Below, piece after piece: positions 8,074 through 16,537 of a DNA stretch of 64,000 nt. The first letter of the stretch is position 1. Every line of letters begins with the position of its first letter. This DNA comes from Candidatus Pelagibacter sp. Its GTDB lineage: Bacteria > Pseudomonadota > Alphaproteobacteria > Paracaedibacterales > CAIOTO01. The notes beneath the pieces are model-generated. The model ran no database searches and had not been told where the DNA came from. It was given only the letters and a program-made list of their open reading frames with translations. The position numbers and the translations under genes are program-made. The stretch lies in assembly GCA_013823725.1 (NCBI GenBank), contig PNMQ01000002.1, positions 1-64,000 of the forward strand. The letters run 5' to 3'.

Positions 8074-9318
8074 TTAAACTATTTTAAAACTAAAATGCTT
8101 TTTTTTACCCACAGAAATCATCAATAGACCTTGGTTACTTGTAAAAGTATCTGAAGATAGAGAAATTTTAGAATCACTTAAAGTTTCGCCATTCAGCTTA
8201 ACACCACCACCTTGAATCATTCGACGAACTTCTGATTTACTCGAAAAAATAGAATGATTCACACAAAAGTCTTCAAACATCAGTGGAAAAGTATCCTGGT
8301 TTAATGGAGTTGCAAATTTTATGAGATCGTTTGGGTCTTGGGCCTTACCAAATAAAGCATCTGCTTGTTTATGAATATCTTGCAAACATATAGATCCTCT
8401 AACAATAGAGGTAACTTGGTCGGCTAAAATAATTTTTAAAGAATTGATATCATTTTGGTGTTTATGCGTAAGATCTTCTATATTTTCAATCGATAGGTCA
8501 GTAAATAATTTTAAAAAACGAACCACGTCAGCATCGTCTGTATTGCGCCAATATTGCCAAAAATCAAAATGTGATGTTAGGTCTTGGTTTAACCAAATCG
8601 CACCACCTTCAGTTTTACCCATCTTTTTTCCCGTAGATGTTGTTAAAAGAGGTGCTGTTAATCCATATAGGGAAGCGTTCATACTTTTGCGTGCTAAATC
8701 AATACCACAAACAATGTTACCCCATTGATCAGAGCCTGCCATTTGCAATACACAACCGTATTTTTGATGCAGATGCATAAAATCGTATGCCTGGAGGACC
8801 ATGTAGTTAAATTCTAAAAAGCTTAAAGGATGTTCTCGTTGAAGACGTGATTTAACACTATCAAAAGTCAACATTCGATTGACTGAAAAATGATAACCAA
8901 CATCCCTTAAAAAGGTTAAATATTGAACACTAGATAACCAATCATAGTTGTTAACAATATCCAAATCCAAATCGCTTTCCGCGCAAATAACTTTTTTAAA
9001 AATAGGGGATAGAGATGCTATATTTTCTTGGATTTTTTCAACTGTAAGCAAGGGTCTTTGTGAATCTTTTCCCGATGGGTCTCCTATTAAACTTGTGGCA
9101 CCACCCACTAAAACGATAGGTTTATGGCCATGTTTTGCCAGCAACCTAAGCCACATTAAAGGCAACAAATGGCCAACGTGCAAACTAGGACCTGTAGGAT
9201 CAAAACCAGTATATGCAACAATAGACCCTTTGCTTTCAAGTTCGATAAAAGCATCTAAATCAGTAGATTGGTAAAGAAAACCTCTTTGTTGAGATTCACT
9301 TGAAAAATTTGAATTCAT
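8074..9318 (-). CDS. tyrS: Tyrosyl-tRNA synthetase
   Basis: Charges tRNA-Tyr with tyrosine in the cytoplasm. At 414 residues it has the usual bacterial TyrRS length. The class I HIGH motif appears as HVGH (47-50) after GFDPTGPSL. The KMSKS motif is the TyrRS form KKMGKT in TGKKMGKTEGG. A C-terminal S4-like RNA-binding domain includes SKSEVRRMIQGGGVKLNGE. It is the last gene of ftsZ-def-tyrS: its start is 3 nt after the def stop, and two terminator hairpins follow its stop. Confidence 0.96.
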   Translation of the reverse strand: MNSNFSSESQQRGFLYQSTDLDAFIELESKGSIVAYTGFDPTGPSLHVGHLLPLMWLRLLAKHGHKPIVLVGGATSLIGDPSGKDSQRPLLTVEKIQENIASLSPIFKKVICAESDLDLDIVNNYDWLSSVQYLTFLRDVGYHFSVNRMLTFDSVKSRLQREHPLSFLEFNYMVLQAYDFMHLHQKYGCVLQMAGSDQWGNIVCGIDLARKSMNASLYGLTAPLLTTSTGKKMGKTEGGAIWLNQDLTSHFDFWQYWRNTDDADVVRFLKLFTDLSIENIEDLTHKHQNDINSLKIILADQVTSIVRGSICLQDIHKQADALFGKAQDPNDLIKFATPLNQDTFPLMFEDFCVNHSIFSSKSEVRRMIQGGGVKLNGETLSDSKISLSSDTFTSNQGLLMISVGKKKHFSFKIV

Positions 9319-9321
9319 AAT

Positions 9322-9825
9322 TTAAGAATAATTTTGGTTTACTCGATTAATAATAATATTCCTTTTTAAAGGAGAAAGATAGTCGATATAAAGTTTTCCG
9401 TTCAAATGATCTATTTCATGCTGAAGACATGTTGCCGTAAAGTCAGAAGCAACTAAAGTTTGCTTTTTTCCTTCTCTATCCAGATACTCCACAATAATTT
9501 CACGAGAACGTTTGACTTGTGCAGATTGATCTGGTACGGAAAGGCACCCTTCTTTAAACACTTGATTATCTTTTGATTTATCAACGATTACAGGGTTAAT
9601 AAGTGCCAAAACCAGTCCATTTTCAATGTCTTGGGAAGTATCCATCACAATGACTCTTAATCCAACACCAATTTGTGGTGCTGCAAGCCCGCAACCCTCT
9701 TCGTGATGCATGGTTTCAAACATATCGTCGATGAGGCTTTGTACTGAATTGTCAATAGTTTTAACGGGTTTTGCAACTTGCCTTAATCTCTGATCAGGAA
9801 TAACTAATACAGGGCGCAGGGCCAT
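9322..9825 (-). CDS. def: Peptide deformylase
   Basis: Removes the N-formyl group from nascent proteins; a metallohydrolase. The 167-residue protein has all three active-site motifs: GCGLAAPQIGV, EGCLSVP with the metal-binding Cys, and QHEIDHLNGKLYIDYL with the HExxH metal site. def is often next to fmt, but fmt is at 50.9 kb here. Instead def sits between ftsZ (3-nt gap) and tyrS (3-nt gap), so its expression is likely tied to ftsZ transcription. Confidence 0.96.
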   Translation of the reverse strand: MALRPVLVIPDQRLRQVAKPVKTIDNSVQSLIDDMFETMHHEEGCGLAAPQIGVGLRVIVMDTSQDIENGLVLALINPVIVDKSKDNQVFKEGCLSVPDQSAQVKRSREIIVEYLDREGKKQTLVASDFTATCLQHEIDHLNGKLYIDYLSPLKRNIIINRVNQNYS

Positions 9826-9828
9826 GGA

Positions 9829-11451
9829 TTACAGTCCTCCTCTATTTTTTCTCATGAATGCAGGGATATCAAGTAGATCGTCTTCGTTTTCTTCTGTTTT
9901 ATATTCATCTTTGTATATATCTTTGACTGGATTTGGTGTCTCGGTTACAGAATTTTTTCCTCTTGCAACATTTGCAAATCTTTCAAATAACGACGGAGCC
10001 TTTTTCTTTTGTGGTGCATCTGTTTCTGGTAAGCGATGATTCATTGAGGAATCATATGAACGATACGCACTATTTAAAGAATCGTCTTCATAATCTTTAG
10101 AATCTTCCGTTCCAAATGCTGCTGTTGCTGATGCATTGAGGCGTTGGGTATATTCGTTGTTATTTTGAGATGATGCCGATTGAGAACCTCCTTGAGATAC
10201 AGCAGCTAACTTTTCATCTAAAAAGCGAACTGAATCATATTCGTTTTGCTGAGAGGGTGACGAATCCATCATTGCTGATGATGCTGCACTGTACGAATGA
10301 TTTAGCGATCCAAATGTTGAAGAAAAATCATCCACTGTAGATTTCGATGCATGAACATTGCTATACGTAGAACCCAAGTGATTTGGGGTAGAGCCTACAT
10401 CAAATGTAGAAAAAGCATTTGTTGTTCTGGTTGATTGCATGTCAAAAGGTGACTTTGGTGCTACAGCTTTCATCGTTGCAGAACCTATGCCTGTTGCTAC
10501 AACAGAAACACGCATTCTACCATTCAAGCGTTCATCGAATGACGAACCAAAAATAATGTTTGCATTGTCGTCTACATCTTCACGAATTCGGTTTGCTGCT
10601 TCATCTAATTCATACAATGTCATGTCATAACCACCGGTGATGTTGATAAGAACGGCGCGTGCACCCTTCATAGATACATCATCTAACAATGGATTGGATA
10701 TAGCGGCTTCAGCTGCATCCAGTGCACGACGATCCCCTTCAGCCTCACCAGTACCCATCATAGCTTTGCCCATTTCTGCCATTACAGCGCGAATATCTGC
10801 AAAGTCAAGGTTAATTAAACCAGGCATCAAAATAAGATCTGTAATACCACGAACACCTGAATATAAAACATCGTCGGCCATTTTAAAGGCATCTGCAAAA
10901 GTTGTACGTTCATTGGCAAGTCTAAATAAATTTTGGTTTGGTATGATAATTAATGTATCTACATATTGATGAAGCTCTTCTATGCCACGTTCAGCAGACT
11001 TCATGCGGTGTGCACCTTCAAAATGAAAAGGTTTCGTTACAACACCAACTGTTAAAATACCACTTTCACGTGCAGCGCGTGCAATAACAGGTGCCGCACC
11101 TGTTCCTGTACCACCGCCCATACCAGCAGTGATAAAAACCATGTTGCTTCCATCAAGATATTTAATAACATCGTCAATAGATTCTTCAGCTGAAGCGCGA
11201 CCAACATCGGCTTTAGACCCAGCACCTAATCCTTGTGTAATTCCTAAACCCAATTGAATTCTATTTTTAGGTTCAACCAAAGATTGCTCTATGGCTTGAG
11301 CGTCGGTATTTGCAATAACAAACTCTACACCTTCAAGTTTAGAGCGAATCATGTTGTTCACAGCATTTCCGCCTGCTCCGCCAACACCAACAACGGTGAT
11401 TTTAGGTCTTAAGTCTGCTTCAGAGACAGTTTTTGTGGTATTTCGTGACAT
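9829..11451 (-). CDS. ftsZ: Cell division protein FtsZ
   Basis: Tubulin-like GTPase that forms the division ring. The 540-residue protein has the G-box GGGTGTG at 112-118, the T7 loop [11 protein letters not shown], and a long Ser/Asn/Gln-rich linker from about residue 330 to 520. It ends with the anchor peptide [14 protein letters not shown], the alphaproteobacterial form. GGAAG before ATATG serves as ribosome binding site. ftsA and ftsQ are not upstream: the next gene is divergent and unrelated. It heads an ftsZ-def-tyrS operon. Confidence 0.97.
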   Translation of the reverse strand: MSRNTTKTVSEADLRPKITVVGVGGAGGNAVNNMIRSKLEGVEFVIANTDAQAIEQSLVEPKNRIQLGLGITQGLGAGSKADVGRASAEESIDDVIKYLDGSNMVFITAGMGGGTGTGAAPVIARAARESGILTVGVVTKPFHFEGAHRMKSAERGIEELHQYVDTLIIIPNQNLFRLANERTTFADAFKMADDVLYSGVRGITDLILMPGLINLDFADIRAVMAEMGKAMMGTGEAEGDRRALDAAEAAISNPLLDDVSMKGARAVLINITGGYDMTLYELDEAANRIREDVDDNANIIFGSSFDERLNGRMRVSVVATGIGSATMKAVAPKSPFDMQSTRTTNAFSTFDVGSTPNHLGSTYSNVHASKSTVDDFSSTFGSLNHSYSAASSAMMDSSPSQQNEYDSVRFLDEKLAAVSQGGSQSASSQNNNEYTQRLNASATAAFGTEDSKDYEDDSLNSAYRSYDSSMNHRLPETDAPQKKKAPSLFERFANVARGKNSVTETPNPVKDIYKDEYKTEENEDDLLDIPAFMRKNRGGL

Positions 11452-11778
11452 ATCGTATAACTTCCAAAATGGTATGAGAAAATCGCAGAGATTTACAGCC
11501 CCTATATTTTTTTTACCATAATTTCATAATAATATCAAAAAAAAAATTATACATTATGAAAAAATAATAACAAATATAAAATATGTAAATGTTTTCTTTC
11601 ACAATAAATAGATGATTCAAATTAATTCTAATCTATTTGAACGTGAAAAGCAGTAATTTTTAATAAAACTCAAAACCATCTCATTTACAAAAAAAAACAG
11701 GTCTTACTAATTTATAGCTTTAAATCTATATAATAAATATATACTATCATTATAAAAAACTATTTCTATAGAATCTTC
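11452..11778. promoter_or_regulatory. Divergent intergenic region between ftsZ and a secreted protein gene
   Basis: About 330 AT-rich bases must hold the ftsZ promoter on the minus strand and the start signals of the 11779 gene on the plus strand. I see a 9-bp inverted repeat, TTTCATAAT (11522-11530) with ATTATGAAA (11553-11561), which could be an operator. No confident -35/-10 pair for ftsZ was found. TATACT near 11742 is a possible -10 box for the plus-strand gene. Confidence 0.4.
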
Positions 11779-12675
11779 ATGTTTAAATTTATACTTTTAG
11801 CTTTTATGATTTCAAACCATCAAACAAGCAGCGCAAATACCTCTACCAATTCTTTATTCGCTAACAATCAACATCCCTCCGCATTGCATGAGAAGCAAAC
11901 AATTGAAGGTACATTAGAAGACCTGACAATCTCGAACTCAAAAAGTCTAACATCAGATATATGTCCATGTGATCACTTATCAGAATACGCCACTATGGAC
12001 ACTGTATTTGAGAGAATTATTGGATTAGGATCAGACTGTGTAACTAAAGGACAAATAAATTTGTATTTCTGTCCGACAGAGGATTGGAAAGCAACAAAAA
12101 AAGGTCATGCTGATTTATTAGATTGGTTAATAATCAAAGACTACTCCTTACTAGCAGATGCTTTTTTAAACAATTTAACTGATTTCTTTGAACATGAAGA
12201 TTTTCAACCAGAAATTGTATGTGGATGGAAAACTTTAATTAATACACGTTATGATATGCATTGGAATCATTTATTTAACTCTGAACATGAAGGCTACTGG
12301 GTTAAAAATATTGAAGGAGAATTTTCAAAAGAATCAATAGATCTCATTTTTCCAGAAATACGAAGAAAGATTGACTATTTGAAAGATAAATTTTTACAAG
12401 CAAAAGACAAATTAACATTATATGTCATTCATGATAAATATTATAAATTTTCTAAAGATGTTTTACTAAAGCTTTGCAGCTCAATTACTAATTTGCGTTC
12501 GGGAAATAAAAATTTTGCCCTTTTACTTGTTATGAAGAAAAAAACAATAGATAACTTTCAAAACATCTTTATCTTTGAATCAAACAAAGTTGCTCCAGGT
12601 TGGGATGGTGGTGACTCAGCCAGATGGAAAGAAATATTAGATCAATTCAAATTCACACTAGATATTTGGGCATAG
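11779..12675 (+). CDS. Secreted DUF1796-like putative papain-type cysteine peptidase
   Basis: A 298-residue protein with a short signal peptide (hydrophobic residues 4-11, likely cleavage near 19). The core matches my memory of the DUF1796 (PF08795) pattern: IIGLGSDC with candidate nucleophile C87, a LLDWL motif (113-117) in place of PFDW, YDMHWNHLF with H161/H164, an Arg/Asp helix, and a tail WDGGDSARW like the Trp-Gly-Asp-Asp-Trp ending of the family. The region between 88 and 112 is longer than usual. Export of such a protein is unusual and suggests action outside the cytoplasm, perhaps on a host. That is inference. It stands alone, 159 nt before the next gene. Confidence 0.6.
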   Translation: MFKFILLAFMISNHQTSSANTSTNSLFANNQHPSALHEKQTIEGTLEDLTISNSKSLTSDICPCDHLSEYATMDTVFERIIGLGSDCVTKGQINLYFCPTEDWKATKKGHADLLDWLIIKDYSLLADAFLNNLTDFFEHEDFQPEIVCGWKTLINTRYDMHWNHLFNSEHEGYWVKNIEGEFSKESIDLIFPEIRRKIDYLKDKFLQAKDKLTLYVIHDKYYKFSKDVLLKLCSSITNLRSGNKNFALLLVMKKKTIDNFQNIFIFESNKVAPGWDGGDSARWKEILDQFKFTLDIWA

Positions 12676-12834
12676 ATTTTCCCATTTTTTGCCAGCATCA
12701 TCAAGAGAACAACACACTGTTCCCTTTTTTACATTTTAATTATACTGTTTTAATTACAACTCATCACACAGAACTTGACACTTTTATAAATAAGATTAAA
12801 CTAAAGAAAAGTTTATATATAAAGAATTGATCAA

Positions 12835-13986
12835 GTGAATTTAATTATACGTCGCCTCATCATGATGGTTATTATCATTTTAACCATTTTCTCGTCTATT
12901 GCATTTTTGTTCCCCTACCTTAAAGATATATTTTTGTATAATACGCTTTTAAACAGTGTTATCGTATGCGTCATCTTAAGTGGAGTAACACTATGTTTTT
13001 GGGGAATATACCGTTTAAACATAGACTATATGTGGTTTGAAAATTTGCTGAGTAAAAAAAGGCCTGCTCTCTTAAATTCATTCAATTTATTTTCTCTAAA
13101 ACCCCTAGCAGCTATCATCGAAGGTGATTTTTTACCACATCAATTCACCCCTCTTCAAGTAAAAACGCTTTTATCTACGATTGAATCAAGATTAGAAGAA
13201 TCAAGAGAAACGCAACGATACATCATGAACCTTTTAATTTTCCTAGGTTTACTTGGAACGTTCTGGGGATTATCTTTAACCGTTGGTGGTATTTCAAGTG
13301 TTATTGGTAATGTCACTATGGAAGGTAACGATGTTAAAGGTGCATTTGAAGCTTTAAAAAATGGTATTCATGCACCACTTGCAGGTATGGGGACAGCATT
13401 CAGTTGCTCGATGTTTGGGTTAGCGGGGTCTTTAATTGTAGGACTATTAGATTTAGTCTTAGGTAAAGCATCCAGTGATTTCCATCAATTTGTTGAAAAT
13501 AAATTAAGCCAATTTGTAAGGTTTACGCCTTTTGCATCGGGCGCATTAGAAGCGTCTGAAGACAATCCATCAGCGGGTTTATCCTTTAGCGTGAATTTAT
13601 TAGAACAAGTAGTCGAGGGTATGTCCTCTCTTCATAATCTTATGCGCCAATCAGAAGAAAACAGAACATCTTTAACGCGTACCGTTCAAAGTTTTAGTGA
13701 GAAGCTCAGCCAAATGAGCGAATTCATTATAGCCCATCAAAATTTTTCACAAAAGCTTGCTAAGAATCAAGTGGATATGCAAGAAATAATAATGGCATTA
13801 TCCAAAGATGGTGAACAAGGCCGCAATGATGAAATTATGAAAACTCATCTTCGAAGCATCGATGCCACCATGAACAAGCTTCTTGAAGAAACGATTGAAG
13901 GACGTAGATATTCCACAGATGAACTTAAAACCGAAATTAGATTTCTTACAAGAACACTATCTTCTATTGCCCAAAATAGCGAATAA
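12835..13986 (+). CDS. MotA/TolQ/ExbB family proton-channel protein
   Basis: The 383-residue protein has two N-terminal membrane segments (about 7-30 and 38-58). A second pair lies in the conserved core LLIFLGLLGTFWGLSLTVGG (about 128-148) and GMGTAFSCSMFGLAGSLIVG (about 185-204), followed by a long, probably coiled-coil C-terminal tail rich in Glu/Gln. The core is the proton-channel domain shared by MotA, TolQ and ExbB. The start is GTG at 12835. The usual partner with an ExbD/TolR/MotB peptidoglycan-binding domain is not adjacent; zapE follows after 17 nt. The machine it powers cannot be named from sequence. Confidence 0.8.
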   Translation: MNLIIRRLIMMVIIILTIFSSIAFLFPYLKDIFLYNTLLNSVIVCVILSGVTLCFWGIYRLNIDYMWFENLLSKKRPALLNSFNLFSLKPLAAIIEGDFLPHQFTPLQVKTLLSTIESRLEESRETQRYIMNLLIFLGLLGTFWGLSLTVGGISSVIGNVTMEGNDVKGAFEALKNGIHAPLAGMGTAFSCSMFGLAGSLIVGLLDLVLGKASSDFHQFVENKLSQFVRFTPFASGALEASEDNPSAGLSFSVNLLEQVVEGMSSLHNLMRQSEENRTSLTRTVQSFSEKLSQMSEFIIAHQNFSQKLAKNQVDMQEIIMALSKDGEQGRNDEIMKTHLRSIDATMNKLLEETIEGRRYSTDELKTEIRFLTRTLSSIAQNSE

Positions 13987-14003
13987 GAAGCCGATAAACA
14001 CTA

Positions 14004-15014
14004 ATGACAAACTTTGCAATGAATGCCCTTCAATCAAAGATATTGGAGGAAATGAAATCACTTTGCTCTTCTTATTTAAATTTGCAACAAAATCGTGTAA
14101 GCAGAACATGGTCTAAACTTTTCTCGCAATACCAAAAAAAAGGAATTTACATCTACGGATCTGTTGGTAGAGGCAAAACTATGTTATGTCAAACTCTTTT
14201 TGACGAACTGGATCTGTCTATTAAAAAATTGAGCATACACTTTGATCAGTTCATGCATGATTGCATGAAAGATAACACCCTTGCAGAAGGCATTATAAAT
14301 GAGCGCTATAAAGAATTGGATGTTCTGTGGATCGATGAACTTCAAATATATGATATTGCATCTGCAATGCTGCTAAAAAAAATAATACCCGAATTATTAG
14401 CCAACGGAATTTTTGTCATTATGAGTGGAAATATCGACCCCATTAATTTCTACAAAGGCGGACTTAACAGAGAAATTTTTTCTGGTTTTATACCTTATTT
14501 TTATGAAAACTTTGACTGTCTTCACCTCAAAGGCGAAGAGGATTATAGATTCAAAATGTTTAATCAAACTAGTTCTTTATCATCAAGAAAATTTTTTCTT
14601 ATTCACGCATCATCTGACCAAAATCTTTTATGGAATAGTGTTGTTATTCATCAAAAAACAAAACCAACAAAATTGTCTTTTGATGACAGAGAATGGGAAT
14701 TAAAACATACATTTAACAACGATCATTCTATCTATCTAACAATAGATGAACTGTTGAATGATAATAGAGGTGCTATAGACTACATTAACCTTGTTCAAAA
14801 TTTCACGCATATCTATATCGAAAATCTAACTTCGTTTACGGATAACAACAAGGACCTATCCCGCCGTTTTATGACGTTTATAGATAACGTTTATGAATAT
14901 AAAACAAAGCTGTATATCAGTTCTCTTGTATCCATAGAAAATATTTTTCAAGTACACACCACTGATATTTCTTACGAACGAACTCTTTCAAGACTTGTGG
15001 AGTTATTGTCCTAA
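14004..15014 (+). CDS. zapE: Cell division ATPase ZapE (AFG1 family)
   Basis: AFG1/ZapE-type P-loop ATPase; in E. coli it is linked to division-ring function and in mitochondria to turnover of respiratory subunits. The 336-residue protein has Walker A GSVGRGKT at 52-59 inside GIYIYGSVGRGKTM, and Walker B plus sensor region VLWIDELQIYDIASAMLLKK, close to the family CFDEFQVTDIADAM pattern. It is slightly shorter than typical members (about 370). It is 17 nt after the MotA/TolQ-type gene and is followed by two hairpins. Confidence 0.88.
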   Translation: MTNFAMNALQSKILEEMKSLCSSYLNLQQNRVSRTWSKLFSQYQKKGIYIYGSVGRGKTMLCQTLFDELDLSIKKLSIHFDQFMHDCMKDNTLAEGIINERYKELDVLWIDELQIYDIASAMLLKKIIPELLANGIFVIMSGNIDPINFYKGGLNREIFSGFIPYFYENFDCLHLKGEEDYRFKMFNQTSSLSSRKFFLIHASSDQNLLWNSVVIHQKTKPTKLSFDDREWELKHTFNNDHSIYLTIDELLNDNRGAIDYINLVQNFTHIYIENLTSFTDNNKDLSRRFMTFIDNVYEYKTKLYISSLVSIENIFQVHTTDISYERTLSRLVELLS

Positions 15015-15017
15015 AAT

Positions 15018-15072
15018 CAGCATCTAGCAAACGATGCTGTAACTTTTCTTCTATAAAGTTATCCCTTTATAG
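15018..15072 (+). terminator. Tandem hairpins after zapE
   Basis: The first stem is CAGCATC (15018-15024) with GATGCTG (15033-15039), followed by TAACTTTTCTT. The second is CTATAAAG (15051-15058) with CTTTATAG (15065-15072). Position and first U-rich tail fit transcription termination of the channel-zapE unit. Confidence 0.65.
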
Positions 15073-15079
15073 ACTGAAC

Positions 15080-15115
15080 TTGTAATATGTGCTATATTTT
15101 TGATAAAATAGCACA
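15080..15115 (+). promoter_or_regulatory. Putative mscS promoter with overlapping dyad
   Basis: TTGTAA (15080-15085) and TAAAAT (15104-15109) with an 18-nt spacer make a plausible promoter. An 8-bp inverted repeat, TGTGCTAT (15088-15095) and ATAGCACA (15108-15115), spans the spacer and -10 box and could bind a regulator. Both elements are read directly; function is inferred. Confidence 0.5.
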
Positions 15116-15139
15116 ATACAATATAGGTTAATATATCCC

Positions 15140-16303
15140 ATGAAATATATAATCAGTTTTTTATTTATATCAATTTTCGGTCTTGCACATTCGACACAAA
15201 ATACAGACCCTAAAGCCATTTCAACAACAAAAGAAATTGCACAAAAAGTTGAAGAAGGCTTTGAAAAAGTGCTTGATAAAACAGATCAAAAATCAATTAC
15301 ATCTTCTCTTTCTTCTGGCATTCCTTCCCTTGAAAGTCAGCTATCATCTATCAGTAAAGCGCAGATGGACTATATCACGAAGTTTAATGGGATATTAGAT
15401 TTAATTGATAAACATGATAAAAGAGTTGAAGTTTATAAACGTCTTAAAGGAACATTCACAAAAGAATTATTTAGCTTTGAACGATTAGAGTTTTTGTTTT
15501 TTCTATCCCTAAAACTCATCGTTGTGTATTTATTGTACTATGCACTAAAAGTGTCGATCATTCGCATGATTACATACCACATGGAAGCCTTAGTTCAAAA
15601 GCGTAAGAAAAACACAAGCAATCACAAGTTAACTATTCAAAAAACCATTATTGACGTCACAATTGGACCTCTTATTAGAAAAATTGCTATATGGGTTTTG
15701 CGCACAATAACAGTTATCATTGTGCTAGACATCTTAAAAGTAAATGTTTTTCCATTGTTGTTTGGATTTTCTTTGATGTGTATAGCAATAGCTGTTGCTT
15801 CTAAAACCATGTTACAAGATCTTCTGCATGGAATCATTACAATCTTGCGAGGCATAATTTCTGTGGGAGAAGTTGTTAAAATAGGAGACACAAAAGGTAA
15901 AATTGAAGAATTAAATCTAAGGTCTATGGTTTTACGTTTATCCACTGGAGAGGTTGAAGTTATTCCATTTTCAACCATCACTAAAATTGTCAACTATTCC
16001 AGAGATTTACGCATCTTTAAATCCGAAGTTCTTATTGGATTTAAACAAGACATCAGCTTGGTTGAAAAATGTTTTAAAGACGCTTTAACAAAATTAAGAA
16101 GTACGACTTACTATGAAAAAAGAGTGGATCCTGAATGCAACTTTTTGGGTATTTCCGAATTTAACGAACATGGTTATCGCGTAATAGCTACGATTAAATA
16201 TATACCAGATCCAACAGATCATACTGGTGTTAAATTCAATGAATTTGTTTTCAAAGAAATGCTTCTTAATAATATCGAATTCCCAGAAGTTTTAGAAACA
16301 TAA
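15140..16303 (+). CDS. MscS-family mechanosensitive channel
   Basis: The 387-residue protein starts with a signal peptide (MKYIISFLFISIFGLAHS), then a soluble helical region (about 20-110), membrane segments at about 118-140, 180-200 and 205-225, and the pore helix and beta domain typical of MscS (ASKTMLQDLLHGIITILRG, then GEVVKIGDTKGKIEELNLRSMVLRLSTGEVEVIPFSTI). The GDTKGKIEELNLR stretch is the standard MscS beta-domain signature. It probably releases solutes on osmotic downshock. An extended periplasmic N-terminus is found in a subset of the family. It is a single-gene unit. Confidence 0.88.
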   Translation: MKYIISFLFISIFGLAHSTQNTDPKAISTTKEIAQKVEEGFEKVLDKTDQKSITSSLSSGIPSLESQLSSISKAQMDYITKFNGILDLIDKHDKRVEVYKRLKGTFTKELFSFERLEFLFFLSLKLIVVYLLYYALKVSIIRMITYHMEALVQKRKKNTSNHKLTIQKTIIDVTIGPLIRKIAIWVLRTITVIIVLDILKVNVFPLLFGFSLMCIAIAVASKTMLQDLLHGIITILRGIISVGEVVKIGDTKGKIEELNLRSMVLRLSTGEVEVIPFSTITKIVNYSRDLRIFKSEVLIGFKQDISLVEKCFKDALTKLRSTTYYEKRVDPECNFLGISEFNEHGYRVIATIKYIPDPTDHTGVKFNEFVFKEMLLNNIEFPEVLET

Positions 16304-16537
16304 ACTGCATAAATACAAAAGCTACATCGCTTGAGCTAAAGAGTTATTAAGAACTTTGAAAAATGTCTCAATCATGGTAGAATAAATAAATTTTTTGTTT
16401 ATTTATAAATGATATATATAAATTTTCAATGAATAATTACCTAATAACATTTATTCATTAAGATTTAATTTATTTATTATTATGAATCAAATTATCCAAT
16501 ATAAACTTTTATAAAAATAACTTAGTAAAGCATAATC

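Noticed and set aside
12624-12830. Plus-strand 68-codon frame after the DUF1796-like gene
   Set aside because: It starts inside that gene in another frame and has no start signals of its own.
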